Source: OFTM10 sp964196195
Lineage (GTDB): Bacteria > Actinomycetota > Acidimicrobiia > Acidimicrobiales > Aldehydirespiratoraceae
Length of the DNA: 23,792 nucleotides
Assembly: GCA_964196195.1 (NCBI GenBank)
Contig: CAXMSE010000106.1
Span: 1-23,792, forward strand
Direction of reading: 5' to 3'
Positions 1 to 7,108 of this stretch are shown here, piece after piece (within the stretch, counting starts at the first letter, position 1; every line of letters begins with the position of its first letter). Both the position numbers and the translations under genes were made by a program. A model generated the notes under the pieces. It searched no databases, had not been told where the DNA came from, and saw only the letters and a list, made by a program, of their open reading frames with translations.

Positions 1-329
1 TTCGTTTGAATCGGAGAACTCCGACACGACCCTGACCGTCTCGTTGGTTCCCCTCAACACGGCAAGGGGATTCTGCTGGTCGCCGACATAGCCGAGTGCG
101 AACGCCCCTTGCTGGTAGCCCATCATCTTCAGGAGGTCGTCTCGAGAGTGGTCGCGATGTCGGCAGGGCAGGCGAGGAATTGGTTCTCCTCCTGGCGGAC
201 CCACCCGACGGCGTACGTGATGTTGACCCCGCGGCGGGTGGTCTCACTCTGGTTGGCACCGCCGCCGTGGACGACCTTGCCGTCGTAGAACAGCACGCTG
301 CCCCTGGTCATCTCGGCTTGGAACGTGGG
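1..329 (-). pseudogene. Phytanoyl-CoA dioxygenase (PhyH) family remnant, 5'-truncated and frameshifted
   Basis: Reading leftwards from 329, the frame gives PTFQAEMTRGSVLFYDGK, then GGGAN and NITYAVGWVRQEENQFLACPADIA, which is typical of the C-terminal third of PhyH-type Fe(II)/2-oxoglutarate dioxygenases. The frame stops at 129. In another frame the family sequence resumes (DDLLKMMGYQQGAFALGYVGD, then QNPL) and runs to the window edge. Restoring one G near position 141 (GAGAC to GAGGAC) joins the two halves as IATTLEDDLLKMMGY. The N-terminal two thirds of a normal enzyme (about 270 residues), including the usual HxD iron ligands, are absent, because the sequence upstream is the esterase gene. 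The remnant is in frame with the esterase and separated from it by its TAG stop. I regard it as a decayed gene. The frameshift could be a sequencing error, but the 5' truncation cannot be explained that way. Confidence 0.75.
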
Positions 330-1109
330 CTAGCGGGCCGCGTCGAGCTCGTCGAGGACCCGTACGCCGTCGCTGAGGGCCCCGATGATGTGGCCCTCGT
401 CGGGGAACACCTCATAGGTGACGTCGCCCCCGAGTTCGGTGAGGCGGGACGCGGCCTGTTCCATCCGTTCGATCCACCCGAGATCGCGCTCCCCGACAAA
501 CATGTGAACCGGGATTTCGGTCAGCCTGTCGAGGGCCTCGATGTCGTCGGTGGAAGTGGGGAAACCCGGGAAGGCCGTCACCGATAGGAAGCGGTCCGGG
601 GTCTGTGTGGCAACACGGAACGCGCTGATCCCGCCGTTGCTGATCCCAGCGAGATGGATGCCGCCGCCCTCTGGTGTCACCCACGACTCGATGAAATCGA
701 CGAAACCAGGGATCAGACGCTCAGAACCCTGGAAGAAAAGCTCGCCATCGGGTGCCGCAGGGCTCACGATCACCCAACCTCGGGCGAGTGCTTCGGTTTG
801 GAGGGTGCGAACGATCTCGGTGGCCATGGCTATGTCTTGCTGGCCGGGAGGCAGGGCGAGAACGACGGGTGCGCTGTCGCCTGGGCTGAATCCGGCGGGC
901 ACCAGGGCGATATAGGTGATCACCGTCGCATCGATGGTGACCTCCCCGAACGTGCGCTCGCCCGGCATGAAGCTGGGCTCGATGAGCGGCGCAGCCGAGG
1001 CATTCGACTCCAGATCTTCCGGATCCGCGGTTTCGGTGGACGCTGACCCACCGGAACCGCATGCGGCTGCCAGCAGTGAGAGTGCGAGCATGGCGGCGAG
1101 TGGGCGCAT
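330..1109 (-). CDS. Secreted lipoprotein alpha/beta-hydrolase (esterase/PHB-depolymerase-like)
   Basis: The 259-residue product starts with a lipoprotein signal peptide (MRPLAAMLALSLLAAAC) with Cys17 as the probable lipidated residue, followed by a Gly/Ser-rich linker. The lipobox (AAAC) is slightly unusual at -3. An alpha/beta-hydrolase fold follows, with nucleophile Ser157 in GISNGG, probable acid Asp209 (VGERDLG) and His240 (DEGHII). This layout resembles feruloyl-esterase, PHB-depolymerase and dienelactone-hydrolase-like proteins. The protein is expected to be anchored outside the membrane and to hydrolyse an ester; the substrate cannot be told. No Shine-Dalgarno sequence precedes the ATG, but TAGCGT ends 7 nt upstream, so the mRNA may be leaderless. 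The gene is divergent from the methyltransferase operon and runs into the PhyH remnant. Confidence 0.8.
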   Translation of the reverse strand: MRPLAAMLALSLLAAACGSGGSASTETADPEDLESNASAAPLIEPSFMPGERTFGEVTIDATVITYIALVPAGFSPGDSAPVVLALPPGQQDIAMATEIVRTLQTEALARGWVIVSPAAPDGELFFQGSERLIPGFVDFIESWVTPEGGGIHLAGISNGGISAFRVATQTPDRFLSVTAFPGFPTSTDDIEALDRLTEIPVHMFVGERDLGWIERMEQAASRLTELGGDVTYEVFPDEGHIIGALSDGVRVLDELDAAR

Positions 1110-1230
1110 TCGGTCGACGCTAGTGGAACGCCCGGCGGTATCGGGTGTCGATGGTGACCTTGGCCCCTGCCGGGGCTACGAGGCGCTGGGGTACGTTCGC
1201 GAGGATCATTTCGATCAGAGGAGGGGTCGC

Positions 1231-2517
1231 GTGACGAACCAGATCAATGAGGTCGATACGACCTGCCGCGAGCGCGTCCTCACGGCGCTCGACCATCGTG
1301 AGCCCGATCGCATTCCGGTCGACTTCGGCGGCACGCCGGTCTCGGGGATCCACGTGTCCGTCGTGGCCGGGTTGCGCGAGCATTACGGGCTCGAGTCCCG
1401 CCTGGTGAAGGTCCATGAGCCCTACCAGATGCTCGGCCTGATCGACGACGATCTCAAGCGGGCGATGGGGATCGATGTGGAGGGGGTGGTGGGACGCGAG
1501 ACCATGTTTGGTTTCCGCAACGACAGCTGGCACCCATGGACCACCCCTCACGGCTTGGAGGTCCTCGTCTCGGACGATTTCCAGACCATGGTCGACGATC
1601 GGGGCGACACCCTCATCTATCCGAAGGGGAATCGATCGGCTCCTCCCAGCGGACGTATGCCAAAGACCAGCTTCTTCTTCGACACCATCGTTCGTCAGCC
1701 CGCCATCGACGAGGCCCAACTCGACCCGGCCGACAACGTCGAGGAGTTCGACCTCCTCACCGAGACCGATCTCGAGGAGCTCGACATCGACCTCGGCGCA
1801 GCCGAAGCCACGGGTAGGGCTGTGATCGCGGTCCTGCCTGGTATGGCGCTGGGCGACATCGCCTTCGTCCCGGGGCCGGGTTTGGAGCATCCGCGCGGCA
1901 TTCGAGACATCGCCGAGTGGTACGTCTCGCTCAAGAGGCGTCCAGACTACGTCAGGCGGGTGTTCTCGGCCCAGGTTGAGATCGCGCTCGAGAATCTGGC
2001 CCTCATACATGGGCGAGTGGGCGACCGGTTCGACGCGGTGATGACCTGCGGCACCGATTTCGGCACCCAGACGTCGGCGTTCTGCTCTGTCGACACCTTC
2101 GAGGATCTCTGGTCGCCCTACTACCGACAGATCAACGACTGGATCCACCACCACACGACTTGGAAAACCTTCAAGCACTCGTGCGGGTCTGTCGAACGGT
2201 TCATGCGGTCGTTCATCGACTGCGGATTCGACATAATCAACCCGGTGCAGTGCTCGGCGGCGCACATGGAGGCCGAACACCTCAAACGTGAGTACGGCCG
2301 CGATCTTGTGTTCTGGGGTGGTGGTGTCGACACCCAACACACCCTGCCCTTCGGGTCGCCCGAGGAGGTTCGTGAGCAGGTACTCGGTCGCTGCGAGGTA
2401 TTCGGCGTCGATGGCGGGTTCGTATTCAATGCGATCCACAATGTCCAGGCCGGCACGCCGGTAGAGAACGTCGTCGCCATCGTCGACGCCGTCCATGAAT
2501 TCAACACCAGGAATTGA
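1231..2517 (+). CDS. URO-D-family (MtaA/CmuA-like) corrinoid-dependent methyltransferase
   Basis: The 428-residue protein belongs to the uroporphyrinogen-decarboxylase superfamily branch that transfers methyl groups to or from cobalamin, not to HemE. Diagnostic segments are KHSCGS (His316, Cys318) and NPVQCSA (Cys341), the HxC...C zinc pattern of MtaA/MtbA-type methyltransferases, followed by FWGGGVDTQHTLPFGSPEEV and HNVQAGTPVENV. The GTG at 1231 is chosen because AGAGGAGGGG (1217-1226) precedes it at ideal spacing; the frame is open further upstream but lacks family similarity there. It is the first gene of a three-gene operon with a corrinoid protein and a homocysteine methyltransferase. 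By analogy with CmuA it is probably the component that takes a methyl group from an unknown substrate onto the corrinoid, though an MtaA-like role is possible. No cobalamin riboswitch is visible upstream. Confidence 0.85.
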   Translation: MTNQINEVDTTCRERVLTALDHREPDRIPVDFGGTPVSGIHVSVVAGLREHYGLESRLVKVHEPYQMLGLIDDDLKRAMGIDVEGVVGRETMFGFRNDSWHPWTTPHGLEVLVSDDFQTMVDDRGDTLIYPKGNRSAPPSGRMPKTSFFFDTIVRQPAIDEAQLDPADNVEEFDLLTETDLEELDIDLGAAEATGRAVIAVLPGMALGDIAFVPGPGLEHPRGIRDIAEWYVSLKRRPDYVRRVFSAQVEIALENLALIHGRVGDRFDAVMTCGTDFGTQTSAFCSVDTFEDLWSPYYRQINDWIHHHTTWKTFKHSCGSVERFMRSFIDCGFDIINPVQCSAAHMEAEHLKREYGRDLVFWGGGVDTQHTLPFGSPEEVREQVLGRCEVFGVDGGFVFNAIHNVQAGTPVENVVAIVDAVHEFNTRN

Positions 2518-2523
2518 GTCGCC

Positions 2524-3159
2524 ATGGCACTTCTCGAAGAGCTGTACGAGGCGGTCGTCGAGGGCTACTACGACGTCGCCGCGGAGTTGACCCAGCAGGG
2601 CCTCGACGAGGGGATCGAGCCACTCGTGCTCATCGATGAGGCCATGATCCCAGCGATGACCGAGGCGGGACGTCTCTTCGAGACCGAGGAGTACTTCGTG
2701 CCGGAGTTGTTGGTTGCGGGCCGGGCCATCAAGGCCGGGCTGGAGATTCTTCGCCCCCTGCTGGCGGCCGGCGAGCTCCACCACGCGGGTCGAGTGGTGA
2801 TCGGCACTGTTCAGGGCGATCTCCACGACATCGGCAAGAATCTTGTGGCAGTGATGCTCGAAGGTGCCGGTTTCGAAGTGATCGATATGGGCACCGACGT
2901 CTCCCCGGTCGAGGTCGTGGCAGCAATCGAGGAACACAAGCCGGATCTTGTGGGACTCTCGGCTCTGCTCACCACCACGATGCTCTCGATGCGCGCGATC
3001 ATCGAAGCCATCGAAGGTGCCAACCTGCGCGACGACGTGAGAGTGCTGGTCGGCGGCGCCCCGATGAGCGAGGAGAGGGCCAAGGAGTTCGGTGCCGACG
3101 CCTACGCCGACAACGCCAACGCCGCGGTCCGCGCCGCGCTCGAGCTCGTCGCAGCATGA
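2524..3159 (+). CDS. Corrinoid (cobalamin-binding) methyl-carrier protein, MtaC/MetH-like
   Basis: The 211-residue protein has the two-domain layout of free-standing corrinoid carriers such as MtaC, MtbC and MttC. An N-terminal helical cap (about 1-85) is followed by a B12-binding Rossmann-like domain (about 88-211). The base-off cobalt ligand is His101 in GDLHDIG (DxHxxG). The downstream nucleotide-loop segments SALLTTTM (146-153) and VGGAP (176-180) are present. It lies 6 nt after the methyltransferase stop and overlaps the next gene by 4 bp (ATGA), so the three genes are almost certainly translated together. It should carry the methyl group between the URO-D enzyme and homocysteine. No RamA-like reductive activator is encoded in the window, so one elsewhere would be needed. 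Confidence 0.92.
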   Translation: MALLEELYEAVVEGYYDVAAELTQQGLDEGIEPLVLIDEAMIPAMTEAGRLFETEEYFVPELLVAGRAIKAGLEILRPLLAAGELHHAGRVVIGTVQGDLHDIGKNLVAVMLEGAGFEVIDMGTDVSPVEVVAAIEEHKPDLVGLSALLTTTMLSMRAIIEAIEGANLRDDVRVLVGGAPMSEERAKEFGADAYADNANAAVRAALELVAA

Positions 3160-4040
3160 GGCCGGACACTCCAATGACCTCCCAACTGATCTCTGAACTC
3201 GTGGCTGGCGGACCGGTGTTGATCGACGGTGGCTGGGGTACCCAGCTACAGGCTCAGGGCCTGCCGGCCGGTCAGCGCCCCGATCTTTGGAACCTCACCG
3301 ACCCTGATCGGGTGGAGGCGGTAGCCCAGAGCTACGTCGATGCGGGCAGCCGCATCATCCTCACGAACACGTTCCAGGCCAATCGGTTCGCGCTTCGCGA
3401 TCATGGCGACTCCACCGCGGCGATCAATCGCGCGGGGGCGGAGATCTCCCAGCGGGCGGCCGGGGGACAGGCGAAGGTGTTCGGTTCGATCGGCCCCAGC
3501 AACAAGATGTTGGTAACCGGCGAGGTGGTGGTGGAGGAGCTGCGCGACTGCTTCGTCGAGCAGGCCGCGGCCTTGGCCGCCGGAGGGGCCGACGGCATCG
3601 TGATCGAGACGATGTCGGACCTCGATGAAATGCTCATCGCCTTGTCCGCCGCCCAACTCACCGCTCTGCCCGTCGTTGCCTGCATGACTTTCGACACCGG
3701 CAAGTTGAAGGACCGGACGATGATGGGCGTGACACCTACCCAGGCCGCTCAGGCGCTGGGCGAAGCCGGTGCCGACGTGATCGGAGCCAATTGTGGTGCC
3801 GGCATCGAGATGGCCGCGCCTATCTGTGCCGCTCTCGCCGCGGCCACCGACCTCCCGGTGTGGATAAAGGCGAATGCGGGGATGCCGGAGCTGATCGGCC
3901 GAGAGGTCGTCTACCAGATGACACCGGCCCAGTTCGCCGGCTACGCCGAGGGAGTCGTGGAGGCAGGTGCCGACTTCATCGGAGGGTGCTGCGGCACTAC
4001 TCCTGAGTTCATCGCGACGTTGGCCCAGAGGCTGGGCTGA
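3156..4040 (+). CDS. Homocysteine S-methyltransferase (MetH domain-1/BHMT-like)
   Basis: The 294-residue product is a single homocysteine-binding TIM barrel as in BHMT or the first module of MetH. It starts IDGGWGTQLQAQGL and has the three zinc cysteines Cys213 (GANCGAG) and Cys278-Cys279 (GGCCGTTP), plus LTNTFQAN and WIKANAG. It lacks MetH's folate, B12 and activation domains; the corrinoid domain is supplied in trans by the preceding gene, whose TGA overlaps this ATG. Translation could instead start at 3174 (MTSQLISEL). In context it is the acceptor-side methyltransferase, moving the methyl from the corrinoid to homocysteine and making methionine. That acceptor is inferred from the family; another thiol is possible. 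Confidence 0.9.
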   Translation: MRPDTPMTSQLISELVAGGPVLIDGGWGTQLQAQGLPAGQRPDLWNLTDPDRVEAVAQSYVDAGSRIILTNTFQANRFALRDHGDSTAAINRAGAEISQRAAGGQAKVFGSIGPSNKMLVTGEVVVEELRDCFVEQAAALAAGGADGIVIETMSDLDEMLIALSAAQLTALPVVACMTFDTGKLKDRTMMGVTPTQAAQALGEAGADVIGANCGAGIEMAAPICAALAAATDLPVWIKANAGMPELIGREVVYQMTPAQFAGYAEGVVEAGADFIGGCCGTTPEFIATLAQRLG

Positions 4041-4072
4041 CCTCGAGCAGCAGACAACCTCCAGCGGTGGGG

Positions 4073-4101
4073 TTGGCTCCGGAAATCTACGCGTGTAGAT
4101 C
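4073..4101 (+). promoter_or_regulatory. Predicted promoter of the hydroxyacid dehydrogenase operon, overlapped by operator A
   Basis: TTGGCT (4073-4078), a 17-bp spacer and TAGATC (4096-4101) form a plausible sigma70-type promoter. The -10 hexamer is made largely of the right arm of operator A. The same geometry recurs before iolE. An alternative -10, TACGTT (4119-4124), ends 8 nt before the ATG at 4133 and would give a leaderless transcript. Confidence 0.5.
4085..4100. promoter_or_regulatory. LacI-type operator, site A
   Basis: ATCTACGCGTGTAGAT is an inverted repeat with perfect 6-bp arms around a 4-bp core, with CG at the exact centre as in many LacI-family operators. Read on the opposite strand it matches site C at 15 of 16 positions. 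It lies across the predicted -10 of the dehydrogenase operon, as expected for a repressor site. The LacI-family protein encoded at 10884-11939 is the obvious candidate to bind it (inference). Confidence 0.75.
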
Positions 4102-4132
4102 TATGGCTTCGAGACTGCTACGTTCGACACCG

Positions 4133-5131
4133 ATGTCTGACAATCTGCTCCGGGGCGAGGTCGTGGTGACGTGGCCGGTCTTCGACCTCGATGGTCCCGA
4201 TACAGGGGCGGCCCTCACCCGCGCCGGCCTCACCGTTCGCCTCGCGCCGAAGATCGGACATCGCTCTCCAGCCGACCTAAGCGACGTACTGGGTGATGCC
4301 GTGGCGGTGATCGCGAGCACGGATCCCTTCTCGGCGGAGCTGTTTCGCGCCAAGCCGCACCTCCGGGTGATCGCCCGCACCGGCGTCGGGGTTGATGCGA
4401 TCGATGTGGACGCCGCTACCGATGCGGGTGTTTTGGTGATCACGACGCCGGGTGCTCACGAGGAAACTGTGGCCGACCACACTCTGGCTCTCCTTCTCGC
4501 CCTCGTTCGCAGGTTGCCCGAACACGACCAGTCCATGCGGTCCGGACACTGGGACCGGGCCGGAACGCTCACCCCGGGCGACCTTTTCGAGGCGACCGTG
4601 GGCCTGGTGGGATCTGGTGCGATCGGGCGAGCGGTCATCCGGCGTCTGCGGGGGTTCGGGTGCACGATACTGGTTGCCGATCCTGCCCTCGACAGCCCCC
4701 AGGAGGGCACCGAGCTCGTGGAACTGGACGAGCTGTTGCAGAGGTCAGACGCGGTATCTCTCCACCTCCCCCTCCTTCCTCAGACCCGAGGAATGATTGG
4801 CGCGGCAGAGTTCGCCTTGATGAAGTCATCGGCGGTACTGATCAACGCGTCTCGCGGCCACATCGTCGACGAAGTGGCGCTCGCGAGCGCCCTGCGTGGC
4901 GGCCAGATCGCCGCGGCAGGGTTCGACGTCTTCGCGGCCGAACCACCGAGTGGTTCGGAGCTGCTCGATCTACCCAACGTGCTCCTCACTCCCCACGTCG
5001 GCGGGTTGAGTCATCGCAGCATCGCTGAGTTGACTCGGCGAGCAACCGCAGGGGTGATCGAGGCCCTCCGCGGCGGTATCCCGATCGGTACGGTCAACCC
5101 TGAGGCTCGCACCAGGGCTGCGGATCAATAG
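4133..5131 (+). CDS. NAD-dependent D-2-hydroxyacid dehydrogenase family protein
   Basis: The 332-residue protein matches the SerA, glyoxylate and hydroxypyruvate reductase family. It has the NAD-binding GSGAIG (160-165, within TVGLVGSGAIGRAV), catalytic Arg241 (NASRG), Glu270 (FAAEPP) and His288 (LTPHVGG), and RTGVGVDAIDVDAA in the substrate domain. No C-terminal ACT domain is present. The frame is open to 4067, but that stretch contains the promoter and operator A, so ATG 4133 (MSDNLLRG) is preferred; 4103 is an alternative. It lies 16 nt before a Gfo/Idh oxidoreductase, and the operator ties it to the cyclitol cluster. It probably interconverts a 2-keto and a D-2-hydroxy acid; the substrate is unknown. 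Confidence 0.85.
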   Translation: MSDNLLRGEVVVTWPVFDLDGPDTGAALTRAGLTVRLAPKIGHRSPADLSDVLGDAVAVIASTDPFSAELFRAKPHLRVIARTGVGVDAIDVDAATDAGVLVITTPGAHEETVADHTLALLLALVRRLPEHDQSMRSGHWDRAGTLTPGDLFEATVGLVGSGAIGRAVIRRLRGFGCTILVADPALDSPQEGTELVELDELLQRSDAVSLHLPLLPQTRGMIGAAEFALMKSSAVLINASRGHIVDEVALASALRGGQIAAAGFDVFAAEPPSGSELLDLPNVLLTPHVGGLSHRSIAELTRRATAGVIEALRGGIPIGTVNPEARTRAADQ

Positions 5132-5147
5132 ACAGGCCCACGATCAC

Positions 5148-6287
5148 ATGACCACTTCCCCCAAGATCAGAATTGGCATGATCGGCAGTGGCTACATGGG
5201 CCGGGCCCATGCCATCGCCTACAGGGCCGCCAGGGCCGTTTTCGATCCCCCCGCCGACATCTCGTTGGAGCTGCTCGCCGACGCCACGCCTGAGCTTGCG
5301 AGCGCGGCGGCAGCTTCGCTGGGCTTCGCACGCAGCACCGGCGACTGGCGTGACCTCGTGGCCGACCCCGACATTGATCTCGTCGACATCACTACCCCCA
5401 ATCGTTTCCACGTCGAGATGGCTCGAGCCGCCATCGCAGCCGGGAAACAGGTGTATTGCGAGAAGCCCCTGGCGCCCACCGCAGCGGAGGCGTGGCCGCT
5501 CGTGCAAGAGGCGGAAGCGGCAGGGGTGAAGACCATGATGGGGTTCAACTACCTGAAAAACCCGATCACTGTGTTGGCCCGAGAGATCATCGACAGTGGC
5601 GAGATCGGTGAGGTGTTCGGCTTCAGCGGCCGGCACTTCGAGGACTACATGCTCGATCCCAACACCCTGGTCAGCCCGTGGCGATTCGATCCTCGCTCAG
5701 GCGACGGCGTCACCGCCGATCTCGGTAGCCACGTCATCTCGCTGGCCCGGTTTCTCGTGGGGCCGGTAGATGTGGTCTCGGCCCGACGTCACACTGTGCT
5801 CGGTGAACGTGCCGCCCTCGATGGCACCACGATGCGGATCGAAGTTGCCGACGAGGTGTCAGGCCTGCTTCGGTTCGCGAGCGGCGCCCAGGGGACGATG
5901 GCGGCAAGCTGGGTCGCTGCGGGCCGCAAGATGGCACTCGGATGCGAGGTCCGGGGCACGCGGGGCACGCTTGCGTTCGATTTCGAACGCCTCAACGAGC
6001 TTCAGCTCTACAAGGTCGGACAAGCAGAGGGGCGCGACGGCTTCACCACGATTCTCGCCGGTCCCGCTCACGCTGACTACGCGAGTTTCGTGCCCGCTCC
6101 CGGCCATCAGCTGGGGTTCAACGACCTCAAAGCCATCGAGGTGCGCGATCTGATCGAGGGCCTGGTGTCCGAGGGGACCAACCCGTGGCCCGACTTTCGG
6201 GAGGGCTGGGAGGTTCAGCGGGTCATCGACGCAATCATCGAGTCCGACCGCTCTGGTGAGTGGTGCGACATCGACCAGATTTCCTGA
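5148..6287 (+). CDS. Gfo/Idh/MocA family NAD(P)-dependent sugar/cyclitol oxidoreductase (IolG-like)
   Basis: The 379-residue protein has an N-terminal Rossmann fold with GSGYMG (13-18), the family's EKPL (105-108; Lys106 is the usual catalytic lysine), and DLGSHVIS (Asp191, His195) in the C-terminal sheet domain. Family members oxidise or reduce ring hydroxyls of sugars and inositols, and inositol 2-dehydrogenase (IolG) is one. Co-operonic position behind the hydroxyacid dehydrogenase and proximity to iolD and iolE make an inositol or inosose dehydrogenase role likely, but sequence alone does not separate IolG from other family members. It converges on the SDR gene with a 15-nt gap. Confidence 0.85.
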   Translation: MTTSPKIRIGMIGSGYMGRAHAIAYRAARAVFDPPADISLELLADATPELASAAAASLGFARSTGDWRDLVADPDIDLVDITTPNRFHVEMARAAIAAGKQVYCEKPLAPTAAEAWPLVQEAEAAGVKTMMGFNYLKNPITVLAREIIDSGEIGEVFGFSGRHFEDYMLDPNTLVSPWRFDPRSGDGVTADLGSHVISLARFLVGPVDVVSARRHTVLGERAALDGTTMRIEVADEVSGLLRFASGAQGTMAASWVAAGRKMALGCEVRGTRGTLAFDFERLNELQLYKVGQAEGRDGFTTILAGPAHADYASFVPAPGHQLGFNDLKAIEVRDLIEGLVSEGTNPWPDFREGWEVQRVIDAIIESDRSGEWCDIDQIS

Positions 6288-6306
6288 GCGAAGCGGCCAG
6301 GCTCAG
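6284..6306. terminator. Small hairpin between convergent genes (possible bidirectional terminator)
   Basis: CTGAGC (6284-6289) and GCTCAG (6301-6306) form a 6-bp inverted repeat with an 11-nt loop that contains or touches both stop codons of the convergent genes. There is no U-run on either side, so this is a weak candidate. Confidence 0.3.
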
Positions 6307-7106
6307 TTGGGCGGGGGCGAAATGACAGGGATCTTCTCGAACGCCTGGCCGAGGGCTTCGGGTCCGACCGCGGCATAGCCGCCGTCGACGGCGAGATCGG
6401 CGCCGGTGATGAACGAAGCCTGCTCCGAGCATAGATAGATGACGGGATCGGCGGCCTCCTCGGGGTCGGCAAGTCGGCCCATCGGCTGGAACTCGGCGGC
6501 GAGCTCATCAGCGCGGGCTCGGCTTCCGTAGCGCCCATCGATGTTGCGACTCCAGGTCCAGCCCAGCGACACATGGTTGACGCGGATGTTACTGGGTGCC
6601 AGTTCCTGAGACATGTTGCGGGTGAGGCCGAGTAGCGCAGTCTTGGTGGTGGGGTACACGATGCGGTTCGGCTGTGAGGTCTTGCCCGAGATCGACCCGA
6701 TGATGACTACCGCCCCGCCGCCGCGGGCCCGCATGTGTGGCACCGCCTTCTGGATCAACATCGCTGCTCCGATCACGTTGATGTCGAACGATCGAAGCCA
6801 TTGCTCACGGGTGGTCTCGAGCATTCCGCAATCAAAGATCGCGGCCGCCGAGATGACGAAGTCGATACCCCCGAAGTCCTCGACGGCCAGGGCGACCATG
6901 GCATCGAGGTCGTCGTCGACGGTGACGTCGGTGCGAACGAACCGGGCCGAGTCGCCGAGTGGTTCGCAGGCCTCCGCGCCGAGAGCCTCGTTGCGGCCGC
7001 CCATCACCACCTTCGCCCCTGCTTGCACCAGCTTGCGGCCGATCGCCGCACCGATCAGTGAGCCGGCGCCGGTAAGCAGCGCCACCTTCCCATCGAGGTC
7101 GGCCAT
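6303..7106 (-). CDS. Short-chain dehydrogenase/reductase (SDR)
   Basis: The 267-residue protein is a classical SDR: cofactor motif TGAGSLIG (12-19), catalytic Ser138, Tyr151 and Lys155 (YPTTK) and a typical C-terminal ITGADLAVDGGYA. The structural NNAG motif is replaced by SAAA (about 86-89), which is unusual. ATG 7106 lies 2 nt after the iolD stop, so the two genes form one unit. The frame is open for another 150 codons upstream, but that lies inside iolD. It probably oxidises or reduces a ring hydroxyl of the cyclitol substrate or a derived keto compound. Family membership is certain; the substrate is not. Confidence 0.88.
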   Translation of the reverse strand: MADLDGKVALLTGAGSLIGAAIGRKLVQAGAKVVMGGRNEALGAEACEPLGDSARFVRTDVTVDDDLDAMVALAVEDFGGIDFVISAAAIFDCGMLETTREQWLRSFDINVIGAAMLIQKAVPHMRARGGGAVVIIGSISGKTSQPNRIVYPTTKTALLGLTRNMSQELAPSNIRVNHVSLGWTWSRNIDGRYGSRARADELAAEFQPMGRLADPEEAADPVIYLCSEQASFITGADLAVDGGYAAVGPEALGQAFEKIPVISPPPN

Positions 7107-7108
7107 GA

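Noticed and set aside
1110..1230. Cobalamin riboswitch upstream of the corrinoid operon
   Set aside because: No B12-box-like GCCACTG and no suitable multi-helix layout in the 121-bp gap; only a 5-bp hairpin (1163-1176) is visible.
1120..3174. A 684-codon open frame on the minus strand opposite the methyltransferase operon
   Set aside because: It is antisense to two well-supported genes, has low-complexity, His/Arg/Asp-rich composition and no recognisable domain. Long antisense open frames are expected in high-GC coding DNA.
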